The notes beneath the pieces are model-generated. The model did no database searches. It was not told where the DNA came from and saw only the letters and a program-made list of their open reading frames with translations. The position numbers and the translations under genes are program-made. From CAZMGV01 sp964565925 (GTDB lineage: Bacteria > JAGRBM01 > JAHCIT01), in the NCBI GenBank assembly GCA_964565925.1, contig CAZMGV010000004.1, positions 1-64,000 of the forward strand: a DNA stretch of 64,000 bases, written 5' to 3'. Positions 1 through 8,963 of this stretch are shown piece after piece. How positions within the stretch are numbered: the stretch's first letter is position 1; each line of letters starts with the position of its first letter.

Positions 1-1
1 G

Positions 2-226
2 TTACCGCTGCAATCCCGCTTCGTCGGGCTCGCCCAGAAACACGACACGGCGGTTATATTCGTTACGGCAAAACCACTCGGATCGCTCGTCAGTCTTCGC
101 GCCGCCACCCGGAGAGTTCCCGCTGACCGCCGGCGCTACCGGTGCGAGCTTGAGGCCGTGAAGGACAAGCGGCGGGGACCGGGCTGGGTTCAGGAGACAG
201 ACTGCCGTGGACCGGCCGGACTCTGA
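2..226 (+). CDS. imuA: ImuA, RecA-like mutasome protein (C-terminal end only)
   Basis: Only the last 74 codons are present; the gene runs in from the left edge. The reading frame that starts at base 2 stays open to a TGA at 224-226. The visible peptide has the basic tail typical of ImuA proteins, with the stretch SLVSLRA and then ELEAVKDKRRGPGW. ImuA is a RecA/SulA-related protein that works with ImuB and DnaE2 in error-prone repair. The call rests mainly on position: the frame overlaps the imuB start by 20 bases, as expected for translational coupling in an imuA-imuB-dnaE2 cassette. The ATPase core lies outside the window, so it cannot be judged. Confidence 0.7.
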   Translation, partial: LPLQSRFVGLAQKHDTAVIFVTAKPLGSLVSLRAATRRVPADRRRYRCELEAVKDKRRGPGWVQETDCRGPAGL

Positions 227-1709
227 GACCCGCTGGGCGTGCGTGAACCTGCCGGAGCTTCCGCTCCAGATCCTCGTACGCGCTCATCCTGACTGGCGGA
301 ATCTGCCGGTGGCGGTTGTCGAGTCGGACAAACCGCAGGCGCTGATCCTCGCCGTAAACGAAAGCGCGAGACGGAACCGGATCATTCCTGGGATGCGGTA
401 TGCGGCGGGACTGTCGCAATCGAGAGAGCTTCGGGCCGGACCGGTCGGCCGCCAGGAGGTTGAAACGGCGGTTAAGCTGGTAGGCGGCGAACTGCGCCGC
501 TTCAGTCCCGAAGTCGAACCGGCCGATGGCGAACCGGGCATCCTCTGGGTCAACGCCACCGGCCTTCAGCCCGTCACTCCGTCGCTCGGGAAGTGGGCGC
601 GGGGGGTTCTGGATGCGCTGCGAGCCAAAGGGTTCCGGTCGAACGTCGCCGTCGGTTTCACTCGGTTCGGCAGTTATGCCGCCGCCAAGACCCGTCCCGG
701 TATCACGGTGTTTCCGGCTCCGAAGGATGAAACCGCTGTCGCGGGATCGGCTCGCCTGGACCGCCTTGGCCTCGCGCCGAAGCTGCTCTCGCATCTGGCG
801 AAGCTCGGCGTCCTGACCGTCAGGGATTTCCTGGGACTCCCGTCTACGGGACTCCTTGAACGGTTCGGCCCCGATGCACAGCGGTTTCACCGTATGGCGA
901 CCGGGGAGGCATGGAAGCCGCTTGCGCCGGAAACGCCCATGGAGGTTCCACGGTCGTTACTCCTACTCGATCACCCGGAGACCGACTCAACCCGGCTCCT
1001 GTTCTTCATCCGCCGCCAGCTTCACCCGCTGCTCTCGGAACTCGCCGCCCGGTATCAGGCGCTTACCGAACTGATCGTCATGCTGGTCCTGGAGCGGAAG
1101 CAGAAATGGCAGGAGACCGTTCGCCCGGCTTTCCCGACGCTCGACAGCGTGACGATCCTCGATCTTGTGCGGCTGACACTGGAACGGACCCCACTTTCGG
1201 CGCCGGTCAGGGAACTGGAACTGACCGCTATCGGGACTCAGGCCGACCAGGAACAGCTCCGGCTCTTTAACGAGAATCCCCGCCGCGACCTCCGAGCTGC
1301 TGCGAGAGCCTTTGCCAGGCTCAGGGCCGAATACGGGGACGGTACGGTTTCGCGTCTCATTCTTCGTGAAGGTCACCTGCCGGACGGCCGCTACTCACTG
1401 GAACCATTGCACGCACTGCCATTGCCGAAGGATTTGCCCGAGGCGGATCCCGCTCTCATCCGCCGGATATATGACAAGCCGGTCGCACTCCCGATTCTGC
1501 CGGGACGCGAACTCTCCCGGAATTTGCTTCGGGCCTTCATCGACGGCGCGATTACCAAAACCGCCGGCCCGTTTCTGTTCGAGGGCGGCTGGTGGCACCG
1601 GGACACGGACCGCGAATACCACCTGGTCGAAACCGTCAAAGGCGAGATTGTCTGGGTCTTCTACGACCGCAAGCAATCCCGCTGGTTCCTGCACGGCGAG
1701 GTTCGCTGA
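207..1709 (+). CDS. imuB: ImuB, catalytically dead Y-family polymerase
   Basis: This 500-residue Y-family polymerase homologue acts as the hub of the ImuA-ImuB-DnaE2 translesion synthesis complex. The N-terminal palm region (about residues 9-150) follows the Y-family layout. However, where active polymerases carry the metal-binding Asp near the start it reads CVNLPELPLQ, so the catalytic acid is missing, as is usual for ImuB. The C-terminal stretch after about residue 440 (GGWWHRD, then WFLHGEV) matches the conserved ImuB tail. The GTG start at 207 lies inside the end of imuA, and the stop is two bases before the dnaE2 ATG, so the three genes should be co-translated. Such cassettes are normally LexA-controlled, but the promoter is outside the window. 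Confidence 0.92.
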   Translation: MDRPDSETRWACVNLPELPLQILVRAHPDWRNLPVAVVESDKPQALILAVNESARRNRIIPGMRYAAGLSQSRELRAGPVGRQEVETAVKLVGGELRRFSPEVEPADGEPGILWVNATGLQPVTPSLGKWARGVLDALRAKGFRSNVAVGFTRFGSYAAAKTRPGITVFPAPKDETAVAGSARLDRLGLAPKLLSHLAKLGVLTVRDFLGLPSTGLLERFGPDAQRFHRMATGEAWKPLAPETPMEVPRSLLLLDHPETDSTRLLFFIRRQLHPLLSELAARYQALTELIVMLVLERKQKWQETVRPAFPTLDSVTILDLVRLTLERTPLSAPVRELELTAIGTQADQEQLRLFNENPRRDLRAAARAFARLRAEYGDGTVSRLILREGHLPDGRYSLEPLHALPLPKDLPEADPALIRRIYDKPVALPILPGRELSRNLLRAFIDGAITKTAGPFLFEGGWWHRDTDREYHLVETVKGEIVWVFYDRKQSRWFLHGEVR

Positions 1710-1711
1710 CC

Positions 1712-4700
1712 ATGTATGTGCCGCTCTGGTGCAAGACGAACTATTCGTTCCTGGAGGGGGCGAGTCATCCCGAAGAACTGGTTGAGGCAGCTCACCGGCT
1801 GGGTCTTCAGGCCGTAGCCGTCACCGACCGTGACGGTTTGTACGGGATCGTCCGGGCACACGTCCGGGCGAAAGAGCTGGGGATCAGGCTGATCGGTGGA
1901 TCCGAAGTCACCGTGGCAGGGCTCTTGCCCGTCGTTCTGCTGGCGCGAAACCGTCCCGGCTACGCGAATCTCTGCCGCCTGATCTCTAAGGGACGGCTTC
2001 GCAAACCCAAGGGCGAATCGGAAGTGACCTTGGCGGAACTCTGCGAACACGCGGAGGGACTGTTCTGCCTGTGCCGGTCACCAATCGAAGCCGTCAATGT
2101 CTTGAAAGCAGCGTTTGGTTCGCAGCTTTACGCCCTCATCACCCGTCATCGTGTTGCAGAGGAATATGACGACGAGCTTGTTCTGAAAGAGTGGGCAGGC
2201 CGACAGGGGATTCCGACCGTCGCCGCAATCGAAATTCTTTATCACCAGACCTCACGGAAGCAGCTTCAGGACGTGATCTCCTGCATCCGGCACGGAGTCA
2301 CACTGGCCACGGCCGGAACGTGCATAAAGCCCAATGCCCAGAATGCGCTGATACCGCCGGACAGCTTTTCCCGCCTGTTCGCCGATGATCCCGGCGCGGT
2401 CCGCCGGACTGTCGAGATTGCCGATCAATGCATGTTCTCACTCTCCGAGATCCGCTACCGGTATCCGGACGAAAAACTGCCGTCCGGTCTCACGACCATT
2501 GAGTGGCTGCGGACGCTGGCCAAGGAGGGAGCCGCCAAGCGTTATCCGGATGGTGTTCCATCTGACGTAACGGCCCAGCTCGACAAGGAAATCAGGCTCG
2601 TCGAGGAGCTGGACTACGCCGGATACTTTCTGACCATGTGGGAGATCGTCGAATACTGCCGGGCGAACGGAATCCTCTGCCAGGGCCGGGGTTCTGCCGC
2701 GAATTCGGCGCTCTGCTACTGCCTCGGAATCACGGCGATTGATCCAGTCCGGATGGGTCTGCTGTTCGAGCGATTCCTCTCGAAAGAACGGGCGGAGCCT
2801 CCCGACATTGATCTCGACATCTCCCACGCCCGTCGTGAAGAGGTGATCCAGCACGTTTATGAAAAGTACGGCCGCGACCGTGCCGCGATGGTCGCCAACA
2901 TCATCCGTTACCGGGGCCGCTCGGCCATCCGAGACATCGGGAAGGTTTTGGGCTTCCCCGAAACCTCCCTCGACCGGGTGGCGAAGCTGATGGACTACTA
3001 CAGCCCGCCATCTCCGGACCTGCTCCGGCAGGCCGGGTTCGATCCCGACGCCCCAGCCTGCCGGCATCTCATCCGGCTGTGTGAGGAGATCATCGATTTC
3101 CCCCGGCACCTCTCCATTCACCCAGGCGGTTTCCTGCTCGGCCATGAGCCGGTCCATGACCTCGTGCCGATTGAAAACGCGACCATGCCGGGCCGGACCG
3201 TCATCCAGTGGGACAAGGAGGACGTGGAAAGTCTCGGGCTGTTCAAGGTGGACCTGCTGGGCCTTGGCGCGCTGACGATGCTCGACATCTGTTTCCGGCT
3301 GCTCAAGGAGCATCGTGGCGTTGAGCTTTCGATGGCGACGATCCCGGCAGAAGACCCGGCCACCTATGACCTTATGTGCAAGGCCGATACCGTCGGCGTT
3401 TTCCAGATCGAAAGCCGGGCGCAAATGGCGATGCTCCCTCGCTTGAAACCCCGGACCTTCTACGACCTCGTGATCGAAGTAAGCATTGTCCGGCCGGGAC
3501 CCATCACCGGCGGCATGGTGCATCCGTATCTCCGCCGGAAGCACGGCAAGGAAGAAGTCATCTATCCGCACCCGCTTCTGAAACCGGTTCTGGAGAAGAC
3601 ACTTGGCGTGCCGCTGTTTCAGGAACAGGTGATGCGGCTGGCGGTTGTCGCCGCCGACTACACCCCAGGGGAAGCCGACCAGCTCCGGCGCGACATGGCC
3701 GCCTGGAGAAAGACCGGACGAATCGAGAAGCATCGCGAACGGCTGGTAAGCCGGATGCAGGAAAAAGGAATTGCCCCCGAATTCGCCGAGCGGGTCTTTG
3801 AGCAGATTCGGGGATTTGGCGAATACGGTTTCCCCGAAAGCCACGCCGCCAGCTTCGCCCTTATCAGTTACGCGACGGCCTACTTGCGGACTCACTACCC
3901 GGTGGAGTTCACCTGCGCGCTGCTCAATGCCCAGCCGATGGGTTTTTACAGTCCGTCCACGATCATCGACGACGCCAAGAGGCACGGGGTTGGGGTTCTG
4001 CCTGCTGACGTCACCCGAAGCGATTGGGGCTGCACGATCGAAGACGGCTCCGTGCGGATGGGACTCCGCTTCGTGAACGATCTGGGTGAGAGGGATTGGG
4101 AGAAGATCGGCGCGGGACGACCGTTCCAGTCCCTCTCCGATTTCATCCGCCGGACAAAGCTGGATGAAAATGCCCTGAACACGCTGGCGGAATCCGGCGC
4201 ACTGGATGCCTTCGGGTCCGACCGCAGAGCGACGCTATGGGAAGTCCGGGGGCTCCTGAACAGCCGACAGTTTTCGCTGCCGCTGGATACCATCGCCGTG
4301 AATCCCCAATTCCAGCCACTCAATGCGTTTGAAACGATTGCATGGGACTACCGGACGAAAAGCCACAGCACTCAGGCTCATCCCCTCTCGGAACTCCGGG
4401 CTGAACTTACTCAGCTAAAGCTCCCCGACGCCAAGACTCTGTCAGGAATGAAGCACGGCGACCGGGTCCGCTACGCCGGTATTGTGATCTGCCGCCAGTA
4501 TCCGGGAACTGCCAACGGAGTGACCTTCTACACCCTCGAAGACGAGACCGGCTTTGTGAATCTCATCGTCTGGCGGAAGGTATTCGAACGCTACACCGTC
4601 ATCGCCAAGTCAGCTTCCCTCATGGGAGTGACCGGAACGCTCCAGTCCGAGGACAGCGTCGTTCACCTGGTTGCTGGACGGCTATGGGAGCCGAAGCTGA

Positions 4701-4741
4701 AGATCAGGCCGGAGAAGGTAGTGAGCAGGGATTTCCAGTGA
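1712..4741 (+). CDS. dnaE2: Error-prone DNA polymerase DnaE2
   Basis: This is a C-family DNA polymerase alpha subunit of 1,009 residues, slightly short for DnaE2. It begins with a PHP domain (CKTNYSFLEGASHP near residue 10, AVTDRDGLYG near 45). The polymerase active-site motif PDIDLD lies near residue 364, preceded by GRGSAANS. An OB-fold region at about 910-990 contains YAGIVICRQ and FYTLEDETG. The start is the ATG at 1712, two bases after the imuB stop; the frame is open further upstream, but that part lies inside imuB. The DnaE2 family replaces DnaE1 at lesions and causes damage-induced mutation together with ImuA and ImuB. No terminator hairpin is obvious after the stop. Confidence 0.95.
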   Translation: MYVPLWCKTNYSFLEGASHPEELVEAAHRLGLQAVAVTDRDGLYGIVRAHVRAKELGIRLIGGSEVTVAGLLPVVLLARNRPGYANLCRLISKGRLRKPKGESEVTLAELCEHAEGLFCLCRSPIEAVNVLKAAFGSQLYALITRHRVAEEYDDELVLKEWAGRQGIPTVAAIEILYHQTSRKQLQDVISCIRHGVTLATAGTCIKPNAQNALIPPDSFSRLFADDPGAVRRTVEIADQCMFSLSEIRYRYPDEKLPSGLTTIEWLRTLAKEGAAKRYPDGVPSDVTAQLDKEIRLVEELDYAGYFLTMWEIVEYCRANGILCQGRGSAANSALCYCLGITAIDPVRMGLLFERFLSKERAEPPDIDLDISHARREEVIQHVYEKYGRDRAAMVANIIRYRGRSAIRDIGKVLGFPETSLDRVAKLMDYYSPPSPDLLRQAGFDPDAPACRHLIRLCEEIIDFPRHLSIHPGGFLLGHEPVHDLVPIENATMPGRTVIQWDKEDVESLGLFKVDLLGLGALTMLDICFRLLKEHRGVELSMATIPAEDPATYDLMCKADTVGVFQIESRAQMAMLPRLKPRTFYDLVIEVSIVRPGPITGGMVHPYLRRKHGKEEVIYPHPLLKPVLEKTLGVPLFQEQVMRLAVVAADYTPGEADQLRRDMAAWRKTGRIEKHRERLVSRMQEKGIAPEFAERVFEQIRGFGEYGFPESHAASFALISYATAYLRTHYPVEFTCALLNAQPMGFYSPSTIIDDAKRHGVGVLPADVTRSDWGCTIEDGSVRMGLRFVNDLGERDWEKIGAGRPFQSLSDFIRRTKLDENALNTLAESGALDAFGSDRRATLWEVRGLLNSRQFSLPLDTIAVNPQFQPLNAFETIAWDYRTKSHSTQAHPLSELRAELTQLKLPDAKTLSGMKHGDRVRYAGIVICRQYPGTANGVTFYTLEDETGFVNLIVWRKVFERYTVIAKSASLMGVTGTLQSEDSVVHLVAGRLWEPKLKIRPEKVVSRDFQ

Positions 4742-4794
4742 GGACGAGCAACCCAGACTGAAACGAAAGGTACCCGCTTTCACGAACGGTTTTT

Positions 4795-5616
4795 TTACCG
4801 CCGTCGGCAGGTCCAATTTAATGAATTGGCACCACCGTATTCTTCAGAATGCATTTTCTCGCTAACTACGAGATGGTCATCGAAGATCTGGATCCGAATA
4901 TCGTGGTTTTGATAGCTCCATTGAGACATGCGCCCCTGCACTACACGGGATGCGTCTTGCTCATTAAACCCATGCCACAATCCTTGGTAGCCAACGTGAT
5001 TGGTATAGCTGAAGAACTTTCCTTTACTGATCTCAAGCGCCGCATTTGCCTTAGTCCGGGTCTCGCCGCAATCGTATTTTGTCCCGTCGAGACTGGCGAG
5101 AAAGCGCTGGTCGGCTTCCTTCTCTCTTGCCGCGCGCGCCTCCGGGGAGTTCTTCTTGTCACGGCGGTATTCGACCTCGTGAATCAGGGACCTGATCTCT
5201 TTGCCGTCCGGGGAAGCCAGCGTGGCAAAATTAAGGCTGCGTAAAGCCGCTTCGTAATTCTCCGCCTTGTCCTGGGCCATGCCGAGATTGAAATAGGCAT
5301 CGCCATACCAAGGTGCGGCAACCGTCGCCTGGTCGAACTCTTTCGCGGAATCCTGATAGTCCGCCGCTGTTGTAGCGCCCTTGAAAGCCGCACTGCCACG
5401 GGCCATCCGTCGTTCGGCCTCTTCCGGAATCGCAGGAGCAGGCTTAACATTCAACGCCAGCTTGATGATTTTTTCGCGCAGGGCGTCGTCGCTCGGTGAT
5501 TGTTGCAGCTCCGTAGTGAGCTGCTTCAGTTCATCTCGCGGAGATTGGGCGTGAGCACTCACACTGAAAAGCACTAACGTGAAAAGAATAGAAACGGACT
5601 TGCGGGTGGAAATCAT
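4795..5616 (-). CDS. Exported TPR-repeat protein, paralogue of the next gene
   Basis: A 273-residue protein of unknown function with a clear Sec signal peptide (about residues 1-23, ending SVSAHAQ). After it comes a helical stretch, DELKQLTTELQQSP, which is almost identical in the adjacent gene at 5703-6644. A TPR-like helix pair lies at about residues 98-135 (APWYGDAYFNLGMAQ). The last 80 residues differ from the neighbour: they hold two cysteines, one in KYDCGETR and one in NWTCRRR, and look like a small beta-rich domain that could be disulfide-bonded. It is the last gene of a minus-strand series of exported proteins. The two paralogues probably arose by tandem duplication followed by exchange of the C-terminal domain. 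Confidence 0.7.
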   Translation of the reverse strand: MISTRKSVSILFTLVLFSVSAHAQSPRDELKQLTTELQQSPSDDALREKIIKLALNVKPAPAIPEEAERRMARGSAAFKGATTAADYQDSAKEFDQATVAAPWYGDAYFNLGMAQDKAENYEAALRSLNFATLASPDGKEIRSLIHEVEYRRDKKNSPEARAAREKEADQRFLASLDGTKYDCGETRTKANAALEISKGKFFSYTNHVGYQGLWHGFNEQDASRVVQGRMSQWSYQNHDIRIQIFDDHLVVSEKMHSEEYGGANSLNWTCRRR

Positions 5617-5702
5617 TGGGGCGTTTCTTAACTAAGATGATCGATTTCCTTTCGACCCGAATGGTTCTGCCTAAGCAGGTATTCGGAAGGATTCCTCTAT
5701 CA

Positions 5703-6644
5703 TCAGTTATACGGGCGGATCACATTTATGTTTGCCGCCTTTTCAGACATTGATTGGGAACTATCGAATTTGAAACTTATGCCGCGCCGGTAGTTCCATC
5801 TTACCGGCCCTCCGGGAAACGTAATTTCTTTCCGGTCTGGAGACCCCATAGCTGCCATTATGTCGGACATTGAGGAGCCGACTCGGATCGCTTCATTCAT
5901 GACGAATTCCCGATGGGAGGTTTGCACTTCGACAACTTCTCCTGCGACCACAAAGAAACCAAGATCGGGATAAGTAATTTGGATTCTTCCTCTATCCCCA
6001 AAGACCGTCTCCCGGCTCAACGGTGCACCTTTGACGGCGGTAACCTGGGACTCCGACATCCCGATCCGGACTCCCCCAATCCCGACTCCCGGGATAATGA
6101 GCGTCTTGGCCCTTTCTCTGGCTGAAGCGTCGGCAGTCGCTTTGGCGGCAGCGTCGGCTTCGGAAGCCTGTCTGATAACCAGTGTCTTCTTCGCCTCCAG
6201 CGCATAGATCCGATTTTGAGCCTCGTCCGCGTCCTTGGGCCCGGTGAGCAGGTAGCGATTCAGCGCAACCTTGGCTTCATCCAGCCGTCCCGCCGATTCC
6301 AATGAGACGCTCAGATTGTAATAGGCATCCCCCCACCAGGGCGCGATCTTCAGCGCCTCCTGATAGGCTTCAATCGCCAGAGCGAAGTCGACCGGACTTT
6401 TGGCTTCCTTCTGATAGGTCCCGGCCATCACAAAGGGGCGTTTGGCCTCGGGTGGTATGGCCGGTGTCGGTTTCATCTCCACCGCCAGCTTGATGATCTT
6501 CTCGCGCAGGGCGTCGTCGTTCGGTGATTGCTGCAACTCCGTAGTGAGCTGTTTCAACTGCTCACGCGAGGATTGGGCGTAGGCGCTTATAGCTAGCGTT
6601 ATGAATGTGAAGAATAAGGTATTGAACTTTGTCGTGGATTTCAT
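5703..6644 (-). CDS. Exported TPR protein with BamE/SmpA-like C-terminal repeats
   Basis: A 313-residue protein with a signal peptide (MKSTTKF to about SAYAQSS) and the same N-terminal module as the gene at 4795-5616. TPR-like helices follow at about residues 75-125 (APWWGDAYYNLSVSLE), then a short Ala-rich coiled coil. The C-terminal third has two similar segments, GVRIGMSESQVTAVKGAP and AIRVGSSMSDIMAAMGSP. These match the G-M-x-x-x-x-V/I-x-x-x-x-G-x-P pattern of SmpA/BamE-like folds, which are usually envelope interaction domains. I start it at the ATG at 6644 because an upstream extension of the frame lacks a signal-peptide context. The function is not known. Confidence 0.68.
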   Translation of the reverse strand: MKSTTKFNTLFFTFITLAISAYAQSSREQLKQLTTELQQSPNDDALREKIIKLAVEMKPTPAIPPEAKRPFVMAGTYQKEAKSPVDFALAIEAYQEALKIAPWWGDAYYNLSVSLESAGRLDEAKVALNRYLLTGPKDADEAQNRIYALEAKKTLVIRQASEADAAAKATADASARERAKTLIIPGVGIGGVRIGMSESQVTAVKGAPLSRETVFGDRGRIQITYPDLGFFVVAGEVVEVQTSHREFVMNEAIRVGSSMSDIMAAMGSPDRKEITFPGGPVRWNYRRGISFKFDSSQSMSEKAANINVIRPYN

Positions 6645-6666
6645 CGTGCGCAATCCTTCGATTTGG

Positions 6667-7749
6667 TTACTTGGTTTTCCCGGATTTCGATGACGGCGGC
6701 ATTGAATCAAGGCCGAACAAAAACTCCATCGCGGCCTTATCATCCATTGGCCTCATACCAGGAAACAGGAAGTAATTGTCGTCCGGATTCGGCGGTACAA
6801 ACGCCGACACAGCGGGCGATTCGGGATTGACCTGTGAATCGTTCGGTACCGCAAAAGCTCCCTTCGAATCCGGTTTACCACCCAGTCCGGCAGGCTCATT
6901 TCGAGCATCCACGTCAACGGGCCGGGCGCCGGATTCCTGTGATGCGCCAGTGATTTCTACCAGACGTTTAAGACCGGCGTTGCCGGGGTCGCGCCTGAGT
7001 GCGTCTTCGAACCAGGCTTTGGCGACCGGCCAGTCGCGGTCCATAACGGCCTGGAAACCTTTGCGGACACGATCGCTCACACCGGGCGGCGCATCCGAAT
7101 AGGCCTTGGCGATGGCGTTATCCCAGGCAACGGGTAAACCCGAGGGTACACGGCGACTATCCACCACTTTGGGATCGCCGGACGGTGAGCTTGACGCGTG
7201 CTTTGAGTTATTCGATGTCGCGGCCGAACCTTTTATTTTCGATTTACCACCCAATCCGGCAGGCTCGTTGCGGTTATCCACCGTCGAATTCGCTGCGGCC
7301 GGCAGGGACTTCAACTGGCTGCCCGAGTCAAATCCACTTCCCTTGAGGCCGCCGTTGTCCACACCCGACACCCCTTTCAGCTGGTTCATTGCCGAACCGG
7401 GCGAGCCTTTGAGCGTACTCGCCGCTTCATCACGATCATGAATGAACTTTTCCTTCTCTCGCTTTTCCTTCTCGATCTGCTCTTTCTTCAGTCGTTCTTG
7501 TTCTTTACGATCCGCCTCCGCCTGGCGTTCAGCTTCGGCAGCAGCAGCGGCTTTCGCCGCTTCCTGCGCGCGTTGTGCGGCTCCATTATCGTATGAGCCT
7601 GAATTCCCGCTACTCTCGTCGCCGCAATGAGCTACGCATCTAGTTTCGTGACCGAGGCTATTCCGGTCTGCCATCGCGGGAACGGCTGCAATGCAAATTA
7701 GTCCTGCAGCAAATGCCACACACGTTCTGGAGGTGTATCTGAAGCTCAT
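6667..7749 (-). CDS. Exported coiled-coil protein with duplicated linker motif
   Basis: A 360-residue protein of unknown function. It has a signal peptide ending near AAVPAMA (residue 27), then a short Cys-containing segment (CVAHCGDES). A highly charged Ala/Glu/Lys coiled coil follows at about residues 55-110. The low-complexity middle contains RNEPAGLGGK twice, near residues 160 and 283, showing an internal duplication. A TPR-like pair sits between the copies (about 225-265). The ATG at 7749 is preferred over an earlier in-frame start because it has an AAAGGGG ribosome site and directly begins the signal peptide. The neighbours on both sides are also exported, so the cluster probably works in the envelope. 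Confidence 0.65.
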   Translation of the reverse strand: MSFRYTSRTCVAFAAGLICIAAVPAMADRNSLGHETRCVAHCGDESSGNSGSYDNGAAQRAQEAAKAAAAAEAERQAEADRKEQERLKKEQIEKEKREKEKFIHDRDEAASTLKGSPGSAMNQLKGVSGVDNGGLKGSGFDSGSQLKSLPAAANSTVDNRNEPAGLGGKSKIKGSAATSNNSKHASSSPSGDPKVVDSRRVPSGLPVAWDNAIAKAYSDAPPGVSDRVRKGFQAVMDRDWPVAKAWFEDALRRDPGNAGLKRLVEITGASQESGARPVDVDARNEPAGLGGKPDSKGAFAVPNDSQVNPESPAVSAFVPPNPDDNYFLFPGMRPMDDKAAMEFLFGLDSMPPSSKSGKTK

Positions 7750-7793
7750 AGATTTCCCCTTTACCGCATCTATCCTGATTTCGTTCAAGAACA

Positions 7794-8798
7794 TCACTGA
7801 ACGCAGCGGAATCCTGTGCTCGCCAAACGGATCGTCGGCGCGAGGGACTCCCGTGCCGAGGACTGAAAGGCTTTCGCGTCAGCATCGGTCCAAGAACCTC
7901 CGCGGGTTGCGCGCCCCTTTTTCGAGCTGTCATACCAGTCGGAGGTCCATTCCGTCACATTGCCAGCCATGTCGCACACCCCATATGGGGAATTGCCCGC
8001 CGGGAAGCTGCATACGGGTGCTGTCTCCGGGAACATATCGTCGTATTCCGGAATTACCGTCCGGTCACTGAATTCAGCCATGGCACTGACGTCGAGTGCA
8101 TTGGCTAATTTCCCGCCTTTGCCGATATCCGTTTCACCCCACGGATAAGTCCGCCCGTCGGTGCCCCGAGCCGCCTTTTCCCATTCCTGGTCCGTCGGCA
8201 GGCGCTTTCCAGCCCACTCGCAATAGGTTTTTGCCTGATCCCAATCCGTGCAGTTAATGGGATGGTTCTCTTTCCCTACGACTCCGTAGGTGCAAGCGTC
8301 TCCCGTTGTCCGCTCATTACAGCGCCCGGCTTGCACGCATTTCTTATACGCCGCAACCGTCACTTCCGTCTTGTCGATCTTGAAGGCCGGAAGATCGACC
8401 GGCTTCTTGTCGTCGCCGAACAGGAAGTTGCCGGCCGGTATGGATACCATTCCATCCGAAACAGGTTCTTTCGCTGCGGCTAATTGGGTTTCGTTCCTGA
8501 TCCGAGACGCTTTCTGCTGGCGCTCGTGCTCAAAACCTGCCTTGATCAACATGGATTCAGGGAGGGACTGGCGAAAGCCGAGGCTATCTTCGTCATCCGG
8601 CTTCGCATTTCTCTCGGACTCAGACCCGCAATTGGGTTCACATTTCACGCGCGGGATGTAACTCCTGTCCTCGTGACGGAGTTGTGCCATCGCTGAACTG
8701 GACGCGAAGCAGACGAGGCCCATGGCAATCGTAAAAATCGAGACAACGGCAAGAACGGCGGCCGTTGAACGAACCGTGAAAATGTTTCGGGATTTCAT
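7794..8798 (-). CDS. Exported SUMF1/FGE-fold protein without catalytic cysteines
   Basis: A 334-residue protein with a signal peptide (to about SSSAMAQ, residue 39), a linker, and one formylglycine-generating-enzyme (SUMF1) fold domain from about residue 112 to the end. Family landmarks are visible: VSIPAGNFLFG, KIDKTEVTVAAY, WAGKRLPTDQEWEKAARG, YPWGE, CDMAGNVTEWT, RGGSW and GFRCVQ. In true FGE the segment after GGS carries the paired catalytic cysteines; here it reads WTDADAKAFQSS, so sulfatase maturation is unlikely. The pair CVQAGRC suggests a disulfide in an extracytoplasmic protein. No sulfatase is nearby. It belongs to a set of four such domains in this cluster. Confidence 0.85.
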   Translation of the reverse strand: MKSRNIFTVRSTAAVLAVVSIFTIAMGLVCFASSSAMAQLRHEDRSYIPRVKCEPNCGSESERNAKPDDEDSLGFRQSLPESMLIKAGFEHERQQKASRIRNETQLAAAKEPVSDGMVSIPAGNFLFGDDKKPVDLPAFKIDKTEVTVAAYKKCVQAGRCNERTTGDACTYGVVGKENHPINCTDWDQAKTYCEWAGKRLPTDQEWEKAARGTDGRTYPWGETDIGKGGKLANALDVSAMAEFSDRTVIPEYDDMFPETAPVCSFPAGNSPYGVCDMAGNVTEWTSDWYDSSKKGRATRGGSWTDADAKAFQSSARESLAPTIRLASTGFRCVQ

Positions 8799-8963
8799 CG
8801 GCTGACTTTAGTGGTTCCGGGGCAGCATAAAAAGCCGAGTGAGCGACATTTCAGGAGGCCCCTTGATTTCCGGGCTCCATTTGAGTCCGGGCCAAACCTC
8901 ACTGCTATGGCACGCGACCGGACCAAGCTGAAGCGGCCACTGTGGAGACGCTATCCGTTACTT

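Noticed and set aside
2438..3985. 515-codon open frame antisense to dnaE2
   Set aside because: It lies wholly within dnaE2, is rich in Arg/His/Gly as high-GC shadows are, and has no ribosome site or known domain.
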